A stretch of 64,000 nucleotides of DNA from Oopsacas minuta (taxonomy: Eukaryota; Porifera; Hexactinellida; Lyssacinosida; Leucopsacidae), in NCBI GenBank assembly GCA_024704765.1, contig JAKMXF010000302.1:248001-312000 (forward strand), in the 5' to 3' direction. A program made the position numbers and the translations under genes. Within the stretch, counting starts at the first letter, position 1. Each line of letters begins with the position of its first letter. Below the pieces are notes generated by a model, which searched no databases, had not been told where the DNA came from, and was given only the letters and a program-made list of their open reading frames with translations. Of the stretch, positions 12,901-21,381 are shown piece by piece.

Positions 12901-14020
12901 CACCAATAAGGAATGTTTTCAGTTGTGTGTTGGCATGTTAACTATGTATCTAGATAGTAATCAGAAAACTATGATAATACTATTCTTTAAATAACTACTT
13001 CTAATTTGTGTCAAAGTTAAAAATATCAAATATTAGATGATCATTAATAAATATGTATATTACGTAACTATATTTGTAGAATTCCTAAGAGAATACTAGG
13101 TTACTAGGCAAGCAGGGGGATTACGTATTCAGAATGACCCCAAGTCATCTCCGAAATTCCCAAGCTATGTAAGTACCACATATTTTATCCAGGAATTGTT
13201 GCTAGACAAATGAGGTATGCAACAGTAACAGTTATTAACAAAAGTAATTCCTAATCAAAATAATAACTCACCCTGATTATCTCGTATAGTAATAGCAGCA
13301 ATATCAAAATTTTCCATCACATCCAAAAATGGATTTGTGGCGTTACAGGAGTACAGACCATTCTGTGATGAACTAACAAAACTGAATACAAGCTCATCAC
13401 CTAGAGTAATCACCAACGGGTATCTCTCTTCTACCAAAACTCTATTATGAAACCATGTTATATTAGGGCGAGGGTGAGAGCTGATTAGTTGGATAGGGCA
13501 GGTTAGAGAGAAAGACGAATTTGGAGATATTATTTTTCTATCCGGAACCTCCATAACCACACTGAAATCTGTTTTTAAATATTTATAATTGTTTGTACAT
13601 AAAATTATTCAGAGATTATATCACTTACAAGCTAGTTTGAGCTCCAAAGAAGAGCTAACTATTTTTCCATAACTATTCTCCGCTACACAAGTATAAGTAC
13701 CCTGATCATCGGAAGAGAATTGAGGGATTTCCAGAGTATCCGAAGCGATCATGTATTTGGTATTCGAGTCAGTGATTATAGTATCATTAAAATACCATAT
13801 CAGAGTAAATTGGCCTCCTGATACTGCACACGTGAGAGTATGAGATGCTCTCTCTACAACTGTGGTTGTACCTTTTATTACGATATCCGTAAGGTATTGA
13901 GCATTAGAAAATCCTGGAATGAAATATAAAGTTGAAAAGAATATAAACAGTGTAGAAATTAGACTTACCTAGAATGCAAATTAGACAAATAACTAGAAAT
14001 AAAGTTATTTTCTGTTTCAT
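3992..14020 (-). CDS. Single-pass Ig/FN3 cell-surface receptor, 17 exons
   Basis: Exons, 5' to 3': 13969-14020, 13629-13913, 13272-13568, 12603-12696, 12353-12540, 12031-12288, 11822-11971, 11637-11765, 11252-11575, 10896-11192, 10767-10837, 9918-10713, 9741-9863, 9534-9677, 8659-8808, 8520-8595, 3992-4919. All junctions are GT-AG with matching phase and total 1453 residues. The start encodes a signal peptide (MKQKITLFLVICLICILG). Six Ig domains follow (about 18-592), each with paired Cys; the fifth lacks the core Trp. Then come five FN3 domains (593-1069), one TM helix (about 1079-1105) and a 346-residue tail with SH3-ligand-like PPLPPKRKG and IPKPIPPPPLPDIP. The layout recalls Robo, DCC or sidekick receptors, but I cannot assign orthology. 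Most junctions are phase 1, typical of shuffled extracellular domains. The donor at 11822 (GTAATT) is the least certain; a nearby alternative exists. The 3.6 kb intron 4920-8519 contains the Na+/K+-ATPase gene. Confidence 0.85.
5068..8430 (+). CDS. ATP1A: Na+/K+-transporting ATPase alpha subunit, intronless
   Basis: A single 1120-residue frame for a P-type IIC pump that exports 3 Na+ and imports 2 K+ across the plasma membrane. Visible motifs: LTGES in the actuator domain, NVPEGLLATVTV in M4, CSDKTGTLTQNKMT with phospho-Asp D464, GDASEAAILK, VTGDGVNDSPALKQANIG, and M5-M6 YTLTSNIPEITP and LCIDLGTD. Ser in YTLTSNIPE, where the H+/K+ pump has Lys, and the C-terminal ETYY support Na+/K+ specificity. 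It is about 100 residues longer than vertebrate alpha subunits, through a longer N-terminus and an insertion in the M3-M4 loop (about residues 375-410). The gene lies wholly inside an intron of the receptor gene on the other strand. The ATG is only 148 bp from that gene's last exon and the stop is 89 bp from the next. An AATAAA at 8613-8618 could be its poly(A) signal. Confidence 0.96.
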   Translation: MSSGFMELSEKDGDVESISSPTSRRRAKCIAKNANDEGQKTVKVVLDPSQTRIPHFVSVDVLRVSEGRPHPLSRVRKFMNRLIWWRKDDEQMRELKSEVHFEEHLMSIEDVEIKYSTNQVLGLTTEQSEAELQKNGMNCLSPPKSTPEVVKFAKHMFSGFSSLLLIASAMCLLLFVVTTAKTGNYHQQEDNLYLGVVLFLVVIVTSCFSYYQEAKSAFIMKGFLKLIPQNATAIRNGLAQEVDPRKLVVGDLVIVNSGDRIPADLRLVHADRFKVDNSTLTGESESLTRTPHNTITEPLEATNLAFFSTFAVEGQCKGIVVRTGDNTMMGRIASLTGNIEQRITPIAREIHHFIKIISAVAVFIGLLCFIILVFSPKEESIVLYILSFIIDFPWEYQLDRVLEHILKAFVFLVGIIVANVPEGLLATVTVCLSLTATKMKKENCLVKHLEAVETLGSTSTICSDKTGTLTQNKMTCMHLYYDRNIYQCTSLPMAMQTVCVDEARKTGTWEWLFRVACLCNKVNFLKDNIEENIPILQWKYVNGDASEAAILKAFELEVGGSLECREKYPKVAEIPFNSKNKYQISIHRQPNDINYLLVMKGAPEVVFNKCDKIMLNGNQEMMTEREEEFRIEFERSSLDLASKGERVLGFCYTILPQNQFPADYIFDTEEPNFPLDGYCFAGMFGLVDPPREGVKEAVDTCREAGINVVMVTGDHPATARAIARTVNIITTDGPTADEIAVEKDVSIFANSIQLEEIRSIVIHGSILAKMQAFELDYILNTFDEVVFSRTSPQQKLIIVEAYQRQGKIVAVTGDGVNDSPALKQANIGIAMGISGADVSKQAADMILMDDNFSSIVTGVKEGRLIFDNLKKSIAYTLTSNIPEITPFLLFILLKIPRPLDTIHILCIDLGTDLLPAISLAYEPAESEIMQRKPRNPKKDRLVNSRLIAMCYAQIGMLQAAAGFLTYFIIMGVNGFLPLCLFGISERWDNNDVNNLEDSYGVEWSYQARKQLEYTCNTGFFVSIVITQWADLLICKTRKNSIFLQRRINYWMIAGLIFETVLALFLTYTPVINHVLKMYPLRLEWLTLPLSFTVVIFCYDETRKWLLRKYPKGWVDRETYY
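8809..9533 (-). other. Long intron (725 bp) of the Ig/FN3 receptor gene
   Basis: Separates the last FN3 exon from the transmembrane exon. It is more than ten times longer than most introns of this gene (53-64 bp). I see no coding exon, terminal repeats or RNA gene in it. Confidence 0.6.
12709..12801. mobile_element. 93 bp MITE with pogo/Tigger-like terminal inverted repeats
   Basis: The left end CAATGGAACTTCGTTAATAT and the reverse complement of the right end CAGTGGAACTTCGTTAATAC form near-perfect terminal inverted repeats (2 mismatches in the first 24 bases). Both ends are flanked by TA (12707-12708 and 12802-12803), the target duplication of Tc1/mariner-pogo elements. The TIR start CAGTGGAAC resembles those of pogo/Tigger elements. 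There is no coding capacity, so this is a non-autonomous copy. It sits in a receptor intron and looks fairly young, given the TIR identity. Confidence 0.85.
12843..12862. repeat. (AGAC)n microsatellite
   Basis: About five tandem AGAC units in the same intron as the MITE. Confidence 0.8.
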
Positions 14021-14572
14021 TGGAGTATCTCTACTGTAAATAGGAGTTTGTACATAATATGTGGGAGTAGCGAATAAGTGGGTTATATATAGTGTTTATA
14101 TGCTGTAGTAACATTGGTGTGTTGGAAGTTGACAACATTATCTACGTAGAATCAGAGTAATGGGTTTAGAAAGTATACCGGTGATTCATTATAATTCCAT
14201 CCATTTGTACCAGCAGAACAGTATAAAGTAATATATTGTGCCTTTGTCTGTATAGAAAATTGTTGTCATAACATGCTTACACAATACTGGGTAGTGATCT
14301 GAATCAATCTACAGTTAGCATCTGAAAAGCTTAGAATGAAGTATATTGGCGAGCATAATTGGTTTAGGACTATTTGCCAGGGCTGTTATAAGTCTCCAAT
14401 CCGACTCTGATTATGAGGCTTTATTTGCATGGCTAAATATAACTAACCATTAACCTATGCCATCCATAGGTATTCTCCATATGAATAGGCAATATTAAAT
14501 ACAACCAATGCACCAAAAGCAATCTCAAAACACAGCACATAGAATTATCTACTGACTGAAATAAGGTGGAGA
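14021..14572. promoter_or_regulatory. Shared divergent upstream region of receptor and BLOC1S5 genes
   Basis: 552 bp separate the minus-strand receptor ATG (14020) from the plus-strand BLOC1S5 ATG (14573). Both promoters must lie here unless there are distant 5' exons. I see no firm TATA box or other defined motif. The promoter role is inferred from geometry only. Confidence 0.5.
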
Positions 14573-15052
14573 ATGGCAGTAATAGCAAACGATATCTCAA
14601 AAGACATCGGTATTGTCTACTCGCGGTTATTCGACAATCAATCGGCAATAAACGCAGAATCTAAAAATATGTTATACGAGTTTGAGACAAAGAGAGGAGA
14701 CAAAGAATTGATAAAGATGAATTCGAGTGTAGAGATGATCTCCACAGTTAACAACGAATTGTTTCCAAATATTGTGAAGGTAGCAAAAGATAATATTCAG
14801 AATATGAACGAGAAAGTAAAAGCAACCACAGAGAAGACGGATGAGATTTTAAACGAAAATAATTCATTTCAACTTAACCTTTCCGATGAAAAGAAAGCAC
14901 TTGAGGAAGAATGGGAGAAGTTTCAGAGCTGGTTGGTGATAGAACGAGAAAAAGTTGACAGTAAATTTGTGAAACAGATGTCTGAACTGAGGGAGAACTT
15001 CTCTGATATTGATGGACTCACAAGCTCAGGAAAACAACCAAAAAACGATTGA
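14573..15052 (+). CDS. BLOC1S5: BLOC-1 subunit 5 (Muted) homologue
   Basis: 159 residues in one exon. The N-terminal third matches vertebrate BLOC1S5: IVYSRLFDNQSAINAESK and YEFETKRGDKEL align with the human IHSRLLDHRP and KEFEEKRGLRE segments. The rest is predicted helical coiled coil with many Glu and Lys, as in all BLOC-1 subunits. The family forms an eight-subunit cytosolic complex needed for biogenesis of lysosome-related organelles and endosomal sorting. Human BLOC1S5 is 187 residues, so this copy is slightly short at the N-terminus. The gene is divergent from the receptor and convergent with SUCLG1. The assignment rests on the conserved N-terminal block; the coiled coil alone would be uninformative. 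Confidence 0.82.
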   Translation: MAVIANDISKDIGIVYSRLFDNQSAINAESKNMLYEFETKRGDKELIKMNSSVEMISTVNNELFPNIVKVAKDNIQNMNEKVKATTEKTDEILNENNSFQLNLSDEKKALEEEWEKFQSWLVIEREKVDSKFVKQMSELRENFSDIDGLTSSGKQPKND

Positions 15053-15104
15053 AACAGCAGTATATGTATATGATTAATTAGCCTGATATTGAATAATCAT
15101 AATT

Positions 15105-15110
15105 AATAAA
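15105..15110 (+). terminator. Probable poly(A) signal of BLOC1S5
   Basis: AATAAA on the plus strand, 53 bases after the stop codon and before the convergent SUCLG1 stop. Confidence 0.5.
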
Positions 15111-15211
15111 TATTAGCGACTACATTTCGACAAAATGCTATTATAACCAATTATTGCTAGACCTATAAGTCAGATATGTGCTATACTATATACATCAGTT
15201 TCTATAGAAAC

Positions 15212-16253
15212 TTAGTCCAAAAGTGATTTCATTTGATTTCCAATTCCAGCTGGAGATTTTGTGACAACAACACCCGCATCTTCTAGAGATTTAATCTTCA
15301 TTTCAGCTCCTCCTTTTCCTCCTGAAATTATAGCTCCTGCATGCCCCATCCTCCTACCGGGAGGGGCAGTTAGTCCTGCGATAAACCCGACTACTGGTTT
15401 TCTGTTTGGACCTTTGTTGTGCTCCTTGAGATATTCAGCTGCCTCTTCCTCAGCTGATCCACCTATCTCTCCTATCATTACAATACCCTTTGTGATTGGG
15501 TTTCGCAGAAACCATTCTATACAGTCTATGAAACTTGTCCCATTGAAAGGATCACCCCCTATTCCAATAACGAGGGATTGACCTAGTCCTGCATTAGTTG
15601 TCTGCCAGACCGCCTCGTAAGCAAGGGTACCGGATCTACTGACAATACCAATTGACCCACTCTTGTGAATATGTCCCGGCATTATTCCTATCTTGCATTC
15701 ATCAGGCCTAATAATACCAGGACAATTGGGACCTATAAACAGACAATAAATATTTAAAATTATTATTATTTAATATTTTCTCTTTACCGATAAGTCTAGT
15801 TTTGTTCTGTTGAGATAGAGCATGGTTTATACGCACCATGTCTTGTTGGGGTACCCCCTCTGTAATACAAACTACTAGAGAGATTTCTTCTTCCAGAGCT
15901 TCCAGGATAGCAGCAGCTGCAAACTGGGGTGGGACAAATATGACCGAGGCATTAGGGTGTACAGTCTTATTAGCTTCCCTCACTGATCCAAAAACTGGCA
16001 AGTTTAAATGTGTTTGCCCGGCTTTTTTAGGGCTAACTCCACCCACAAAATAACTTCCATAAGCAATAGAAGCTTCACAATGAAGAGTAGCTTGCTTGCC
16101 AGTGAAACCCTGACAAATAATCCGAGTATTCCTGTTGATGCCAAGGTTAGGACGAGTATGAGCTTCGTTTTGAGTTGCACTGAAGAACTTACGCAAACGC
16201 TTATATCCAATACGAGTAGATATAGTGTAATATCGGGTAGGGATTTGTAGCAT
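15212..16253 (-). CDS. SUCLG1: Succinyl-CoA ligase alpha subunit, mitochondrial
   Basis: Exons 15788-16253 and 15212-15732 (55 bp phase-1 intron) give 328 residues. The protein starts at the ATG at 16253 with a basic, Ser/Thr/Tyr-rich presequence ([20 protein letters not shown]) that fits mitochondrial targeting; upstream in-frame codons lack an ATG. The CoA-binding Rossmann part is seen in [13 protein letters not shown] and [12 protein letters not shown]. The ligase part contains [20 protein letters not shown] and the active-site loop [16 protein letters not shown], with phospho-His at H286. The enzyme couples succinyl-CoA to NDP phosphorylation in the TCA cycle as a heterodimer with SUCLA2 or SUCLG2 beta. 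Length and motifs are normal for the family. Confidence 0.97.
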
Positions 16254-16407
16254 GCTATTATTGTACGCAAAATGAGTAAATTCTTCACAGCAATGAATAA
16301 TATTTAATGTCACAAATATCTATTAATTATCATAACTGTTCTAAAATATATAATCCTGAGTACAGAGTTGAGTACGGAAAGAAAACGCTACAAATAATGT
16401 AAGGAAA

Positions 16408-19400
16408 TTAATCATTCAAGGCAGTCAGGTTCTCAAGACAAACTTTGAATTCATTGATCGAATCTTCATCATTTGCATTTGTAGCTATTTTGAGTGCTTC
16501 TTCAATCAATATTGATGCTCTACTGAAATCATTGTAAGGAGGAAGTATTTGCAAACGTCCTAGATTGAATTTAGCTGTATAATTGTCGGGGTCTAGTTTA
16601 CAAAGTAGTTCTAGATACTCACTGGCTTTATCGAATTGTTTTAATGAATGGTAACCAATAGAAAGTTCTTTCAAAGCTCTAACTTTTGATTGATCAGACG
16701 TATCGCAAGCTATTAACTGCTCCAGCATAGAAAGACCTTGTTCTAACATACTAGCCTGTACACATGCATTGAAAACTAAGAAATAGGATGTAGAAGGGAA
16801 ATTATGTGATTTCAAAAGCTCTGCTATAATAGCAACATCTTTGTTTTGTAGGCAGACATCTAGCTTGGCTATCAACAATGCTTCGCTGTTTGGAAACAAT
16901 TCCAGTCCCTTATCCACCGTAGTGGTAGCGTCTCTAGGAGGACGATTAGATTCTTCCAGTTTATTATACACAGCTTCTATAGATACGAAATGATAATCTC
17001 TTCTCTCTTCATGACGTATACAATCTAGCAACAGTTCATAAGCGGTTGTAAAATCATCCTTGCTTTGATGGTATTCTACAAAAGTGTACATTAAACCGAT
17101 AGATGAGCGATTGAAAACTTTACGCTTCTTGTAAATGGCCATAGAGCTTTGAAAACAGTTATAAGCATCAGCAACTTTTTGAGATAGCACTAGACTTCTA
17201 CACAGATTGTCATAAGCCTGTGCTACCAGGAGATGAGACTTCCCGTAGGCAGCTTCAAACATCTCCAATGCTCGTCTAAAATGTTCCTCCGCTATACTAT
17301 AGTTCTCACGTTGTATCTCAAACAGTCCAATGGCCATAAGAGTATGTGCTATGTCTGGATGATCTCTTCCTAGAGCAGCCTCTCTTATTCTAAGAGCTTC
17401 CTTGTACAGATTCTCAGCTTGAGTGAAGTCATTTTGATAACGATAACACATAGCTAGATTAGTCATTACTCCACCTATATCAGGCGGTAAGGAATCACTA
17501 TATACTTGATTGTATACTTTTAACGCGTCATTAAACGCGTTTATAGCCTCCACATACTGCTTATGTGTGTAATAACATGATCCTATGTTATTGTATGTAT
17601 CTGCTACCAGCTGATGTACTTCACCTAAAGCTTGTTTATGATAGCTTAGAGTAGTTTCAAAGTTCTGTACAGCTTTATCATAATCCTTCTGTCTCATGCA
17701 TAGAATAGCAATACCGTTATAACACATAGCCATGCCTGATAGGTATTTATCACGCGTCTCTTTATCAGGAGCATTGTTAGCTAGTTCTTCTCTGAGACAG
17801 AGTGCACGAGATTGTGCCTCAAATGCCTTCTCAAACTGCTCTGTGTCCACGTAGAAATTACCAAGTTTATTGAGAATATCAGCTAATGTTTCGTCAGGAT
17901 TAGGGTCTTTGCTTGATATCTCTTCTTGTATTTCCTTAGCTTGAATATAGAACTCTTCAGAGAATTGATAGAAACCTGAATCGATAAGGAAACTAGCCAA
18001 ATCATCACAAATCTCTACAATAGAATATCCACTCGTTGCTGTATTAGTTTGTTTGAATGCTTCAAGAGATTCTCTATACGCATCGAACATAGTTTTCCCT
18101 TTCTTCTCAAAGCTAACCCCCAATTCGTTCCAATACCCAATCAAGTCGTATTTAGTACTAGGTGTATATAGACTGTTGAATATGTATATGTTAGAGAGAA
18201 TATTTACTAACTTTTCCTTCTGTCCTGGGATAGTCAGAGTCCTAGATAGAAGATAGGGAAGTTCAGAAGCTACTCGAGCTACTCTTCCCTTATCAATAGG
18301 TTTGTCTTCACTGGGATTAACGATCGGGTCTAGTATTTCTAAGAAAGATTCTGCTAGGTCTTTAGCTGCGTATGAGAAGTCTTCAGGATCAGGAAGATAT
18401 AGATCACGTACTGCTTCATTAAGATCTGAATAAGCGAAGTTTAATATCACTCCGTTTGCTGTTAAATACTTCTCTAATGAGAAGAAAATGTGCGACCACT
18501 CCCTCTGATCAAGCTTGATATTGTGACGAATCTCTTTCTCAGAGAGTCCATTATTACTGACGTGTATTCCAATCATCACCTGTTTTAATACGTCATCACG
18601 TTTAAGAATCAGCTGTGCATCATTTGACAGTCTCTTTATTACTTTAGTGAATAATTCCTTCGTGTTTACTGCCTGCAAACAATCCTGCATATGGGCATCT
18701 AGCTTGAAGAAGTCACCAAACATAACCATCTCTTCTAACACTATGTTAAGATATAGAGGATTGTTACACTGTTTATTACTGAGTATCATTTCTGTTTGGT
18801 AAGGAGAAAGAGCCTTCCCACGGGGAGTCAATACCTGATTGATAATCTCCTCTTGACAGTCATTATCCAAAGATTTGATTTCAAGTGGATGCCATCTCCT
18901 CTTACCGACCAGTTCACGACGGAGCTTAGGATTCTTTGAAGATATAGATACGATAAGATTAACCCCCTTAGGATAAGATTTAGGTAGCCACGAAAGAGGC
19001 CTGCCTTGTTTGCCCAGAGAAAGAGTATGTAATCCATCCAATAGGATGAGAGCGCTACGTTTATGACTAGCAATCTGTTTCAAAACTAATCCTAATTCCT
19101 TAGTAATATCCTTAATAGGTTTAGTAGCTAGCTTCTCAGGATCAGGAGCTGATTCAAATCCTTCAGTCTGTCCCTGTACTTCCAATCCTTCATAAAGCTC
19201 CATTATCATACGCATTAGTATTATTCTAGCGTTGGTGCTACCAGCTGATGTTCCTACGAAATGATAGAATACGATCATGTTCTGGTGGTCGCGTATGAAC
19301 CCTTTCATCCAGTGACACATGACAGATGATTTTCCACCGCCTGGCCCACTGATTAACACGATTGGCTTCTGTCCTACCTCCTCATAAGATATAGAGCTAG

Positions 19401-20343
19401 CTTCACTTGAATTATAAGAAGCTGACGTCATACTATCTTCTACACTAATAGAGTCAAATCGTACAGGGATAACAGCTTGCCCCTTAGCGTGTAGAGTTAA
19501 TTGTGTGAATATATCATTTCCACCTATAAACGGTTTCATTAGTTTACTGGCAAAGAATCCTACATGTCTCTGTAGGAAAATATCCTTGAATGTATTAGCA
19601 GGTTCTACTGTGTTGGGTAATATGGTTTTTAGATAAGTCATGAGTGCAAAATGTATTTTAGTAGCTCCATCTTCTGGCGTGTCATAGTCCTTCATGCTGA
19701 TTAGATGCTGTTTGGAATCTTTTTGTTTGACTTCACGTATCAGCTGGCGACGGAGGTCGTTAGCTTTGTCGTTTTCAGCTCTGTATTTACGAATTTCTCC
19801 TTTCTGTCCAGATACTTCCAAATCTATAACTTTCTGAGTGTCAAATGATTCATTTCTGAAGAAGAAACAAGATGGAATTGTCCCTATCTTGTTGAGATGT
19901 CCATGTCTCATTTCCAGTTCAGTCACACTCCTATGTCTATACTGCATTATCCAACCATAGTCATCTTTAGCTTTCTCAAAATTCTGATCTAACAACTTAT
20001 CAGATCCTGTAGCATCATGCCAGCCGTAACGCATACCATAGAAACCAACAAATATGTCAGAATTGTCAATTTCCTTCAAACACAGCCACATAACCATTGC
20101 ATTATCAGCTGCTTCTTTAGTGATACCCCAGCGTAAATCAATAGGAATAAAATCATAGCCAAACGACTGGCAATATGATGCTATTTCTGGAAAATATTTT
20201 CTAGTTAGTGTTTCCCTCTCGCCTTCCATTCCACCGAAGGGACTGCTAAAGAATACCCGAATGGTTCGGGACTTGGCTCCTTCCTCAGACAAGGCCTGAT
20301 GAACACTTGACTGTAACCGTTCACTTACACTTGACCCTGACAT
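16408..20343 (-). CDS. NPHP3-like DUF4062 / P-loop NTPase / TPR protein
   Basis: One exon encoding 1311 residues. Order: an N-terminal DUF4062 domain (about 25-165; VFFSSPFGGMEGERE, PIDLRWGIT, VGFYGMRYGW); a STAND/NACHT-type NTPase with Walker A GPGGGKSS near 332-340 and Walker B ALILLDGLHTL near 430; a helical linker; then many kinesin-light-chain-like TPRs from about 770 to the end (for example LADILNKLGNFYVDTEQFEKA, VADTYNNIGSCYYTHKQY, DIAHTLMAIGLFEIQRENYS). Nephrocystin-3 has this domain order and a similar length (about 1330), acts in cilia with inversin, and carries an N-terminal coiled coil and myristoylation site. Those are absent here: the protein opens with MSGSSVSERLQSS. Related animal DUF4062-NTPase proteins exist, so true NPHP3 orthology is not certain. 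The lack of introns over 3.9 kb is notable. Confidence 0.8.
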   Translation of the reverse strand: MSGSSVSERLQSSVHQALSEEGAKSRTIRVFFSSPFGGMEGERETLTRKYFPEIASYCQSFGYDFIPIDLRWGITKEAADNAMVMWLCLKEIDNSDIFVGFYGMRYGWHDATGSDKLLDQNFEKAKDDYGWIMQYRHRSVTELEMRHGHLNKIGTIPSCFFFRNESFDTQKVIDLEVSGQKGEIRKYRAENDKANDLRRQLIREVKQKDSKQHLISMKDYDTPEDGATKIHFALMTYLKTILPNTVEPANTFKDIFLQRHVGFFASKLMKPFIGGNDIFTQLTLHAKGQAVIPVRFDSISVEDSMTSASYNSSEASSISYEEVGQKPIVLISGPGGGKSSVMCHWMKGFIRDHQNMIVFYHFVGTSAGSTNARIILMRMIMELYEGLEVQGQTEGFESAPDPEKLATKPIKDITKELGLVLKQIASHKRSALILLDGLHTLSLGKQGRPLSWLPKSYPKGVNLIVSISSKNPKLRRELVGKRRWHPLEIKSLDNDCQEEIINQVLTPRGKALSPYQTEMILSNKQCNNPLYLNIVLEEMVMFGDFFKLDAHMQDCLQAVNTKELFTKVIKRLSNDAQLILKRDDVLKQVMIGIHVSNNGLSEKEIRHNIKLDQREWSHIFFSLEKYLTANGVILNFAYSDLNEAVRDLYLPDPEDFSYAAKDLAESFLEILDPIVNPSEDKPIDKGRVARVASELPYLLSRTLTIPGQKEKLVNILSNIYIFNSLYTPSTKYDLIGYWNELGVSFEKKGKTMFDAYRESLEAFKQTNTATSGYSIVEICDDLASFLIDSGFYQFSEEFYIQAKEIQEEISSKDPNPDETLADILNKLGNFYVDTEQFEKAFEAQSRALCLREELANNAPDKETRDKYLSGMAMCYNGIAILCMRQKDYDKAVQNFETTLSYHKQALGEVHQLVADTYNNIGSCYYTHKQYVEAINAFNDALKVYNQVYSDSLPPDIGGVMTNLAMCYRYQNDFTQAENLYKEALRIREAALGRDHPDIAHTLMAIGLFEIQRENYSIAEEHFRRALEMFEAAYGKSHLLVAQAYDNLCRSLVLSQKVADAYNCFQSSMAIYKKRKVFNRSSIGLMYTFVEYHQSKDDFTTAYELLLDCIRHEERRDYHFVSIEAVYNKLEESNRPPRDATTTVDKGLELFPNSEALLIAKLDVCLQNKDVAIIAELLKSHNFPSTSYFLVFNACVQASMLEQGLSMLEQLIACDTSDQSKVRALKELSIGYHSLKQFDKASEYLELLCKLDPDNYTAKFNLGRLQILPPYNDFSRASILIEEALKIATNANDEDSINEFKVCLENLTALND

Positions 20344-21043
20344 ATTTCAAACGAATCTAAGCAAACTATTGTATAATTACACTTAATCCTATAACCAAAT
20401 AAGTGTGTCAACATTAAATAAAACAAGCAATATCAGCATTTCTATATTATATACCATAAACTTAGGTATCTATTGATTAGACTTAAACTTTGGCTAATTA
20501 GACAGTAAACAGTGACAATAAGCTAGTCGATAGATACACCATTTCTCCATAACACCTTTTAAATTACGCCAATTAACTAAGTATTTGCATACATATCTTG
20601 TCTACACTCCTTTATATGTTCAAGATTTGTGGATATCTAACCACATAGCCACGATAACTATTGCTAATCAACAGAAACCACTTGTACATATTTGTGATAA
20701 AACGGATTGCTTTCAATTAAGAATCATCAAAAAAGAAAGAATTGTAGCTCGATTCAGCCGAAATAATTACTAAATATTCGTCCTTCTAGCAATAATTTAT
20801 GAATAAAATACGCTTATATAGAAGTAGCAACCTAAGATGCCTCTAAATAATAATGTCATAAAAATTGCCAAATATCTGAAAAGGGAATTTGGATTATGAG
20901 AAGAGAGGCACCAGTATGGAAATACCTATTGAAGCCTAAGAGAGAGTTAGCAAATAGATGGTGAAATCAGTTGATTACATGAACAAAGAATAATCATACA
21001 CTATTTCTATATATCACTAAAGAATTCAAACTAAATATTGGAA
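20344..21043. other. Intergenic, NPHP3-like promoter side and RPS29 3' side
   Basis: 700 bp of AT-rich DNA. A 62-residue plus-strand frame (20585-20773) shows no recognisable motif and I do not count it as a gene. Nothing else supported. Confidence 0.5.
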
Positions 21044-21214
21044 TTATCTAAACTTCTGAAAACCTATGTTATCTGCATTTTCTCTAAAGCACTGTCGGCA
21101 CACATTCAAGCCGTATTTCCTTATCAATCCGTGGCGATTTGCACAAATGCGACACTTTCGAGAGCCAGGTCCATATTTCTTTGGATGTGAATTCCACACA
21201 TTTCTATGTCCCAT
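21044..21214 (-). CDS. RPS29: 40S ribosomal protein S29 (uS14)
   Basis: A complete 56-residue frame from the ATG at 21214 to the TAA at 21044-21046, the same length as human RPS29. The N-terminus is [20 protein letters not shown]. The zinc-binding cysteines are present as two CxxC pairs (CRIC at 21-24 and CRQC at 39-42), with the invariant [12 protein letters not shown] between them and a normal end, NIGFQKFR. The protein binds the 40S head near the decoding region. No intron interrupts the coding sequence. The gene is easily missed because it is under 60 codons and lies antisense to a spurious longer frame. Confidence 0.97.
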   Translation of the reverse strand: MGHRNVWNSHPKKYGPGSRKCRICANRHGLIRKYGLNVCRQCFRENADNIGFQKFR

Positions 21215-21381
21215 CTTGTTGCTAAGTTATAAGATAATTAGTCTAATATAAAGCAAAATATGTAAAAATTACAAAATCAGTGAATATTTTATAAAAAAGA
21301 AATAGTTTTTAATCAATATTGTAAGTAATATGATTCTTTCAGAAATAATAATAAAATAATGAAAATGTTAACTCTTTGTAA

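Larger units (their letters stand above)
12697..13271 (-). other. Long intron (575 bp) of the receptor gene carrying a transposon relic
   Basis: Lies between the exon for the second Ig domain and the first exon of the third. Its excess length over the 53-64 bp norm is partly explained by a 93 bp inverted-repeat element at 12709-12801 and a short (AGAC)n tract. The remaining 400 bp is AT-rich and shows nothing recognisable. Confidence 0.7.

Noticed and set aside
16254-16313. N-terminal extension of SUCLG1 to 16313
   Set aside because: That position is GTG; the ATG at 16253 gives a proper mitochondrial presequence.
20585-20773. 62-codon plus-strand frame upstream of the NPHP3-like gene
   Set aside because: No motif, no homology I can recognise, no splice partners.
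21066-21251. 61-codon plus-strand frame
   Set aside because: It is the antisense shadow of RPS29, which is the real gene here.
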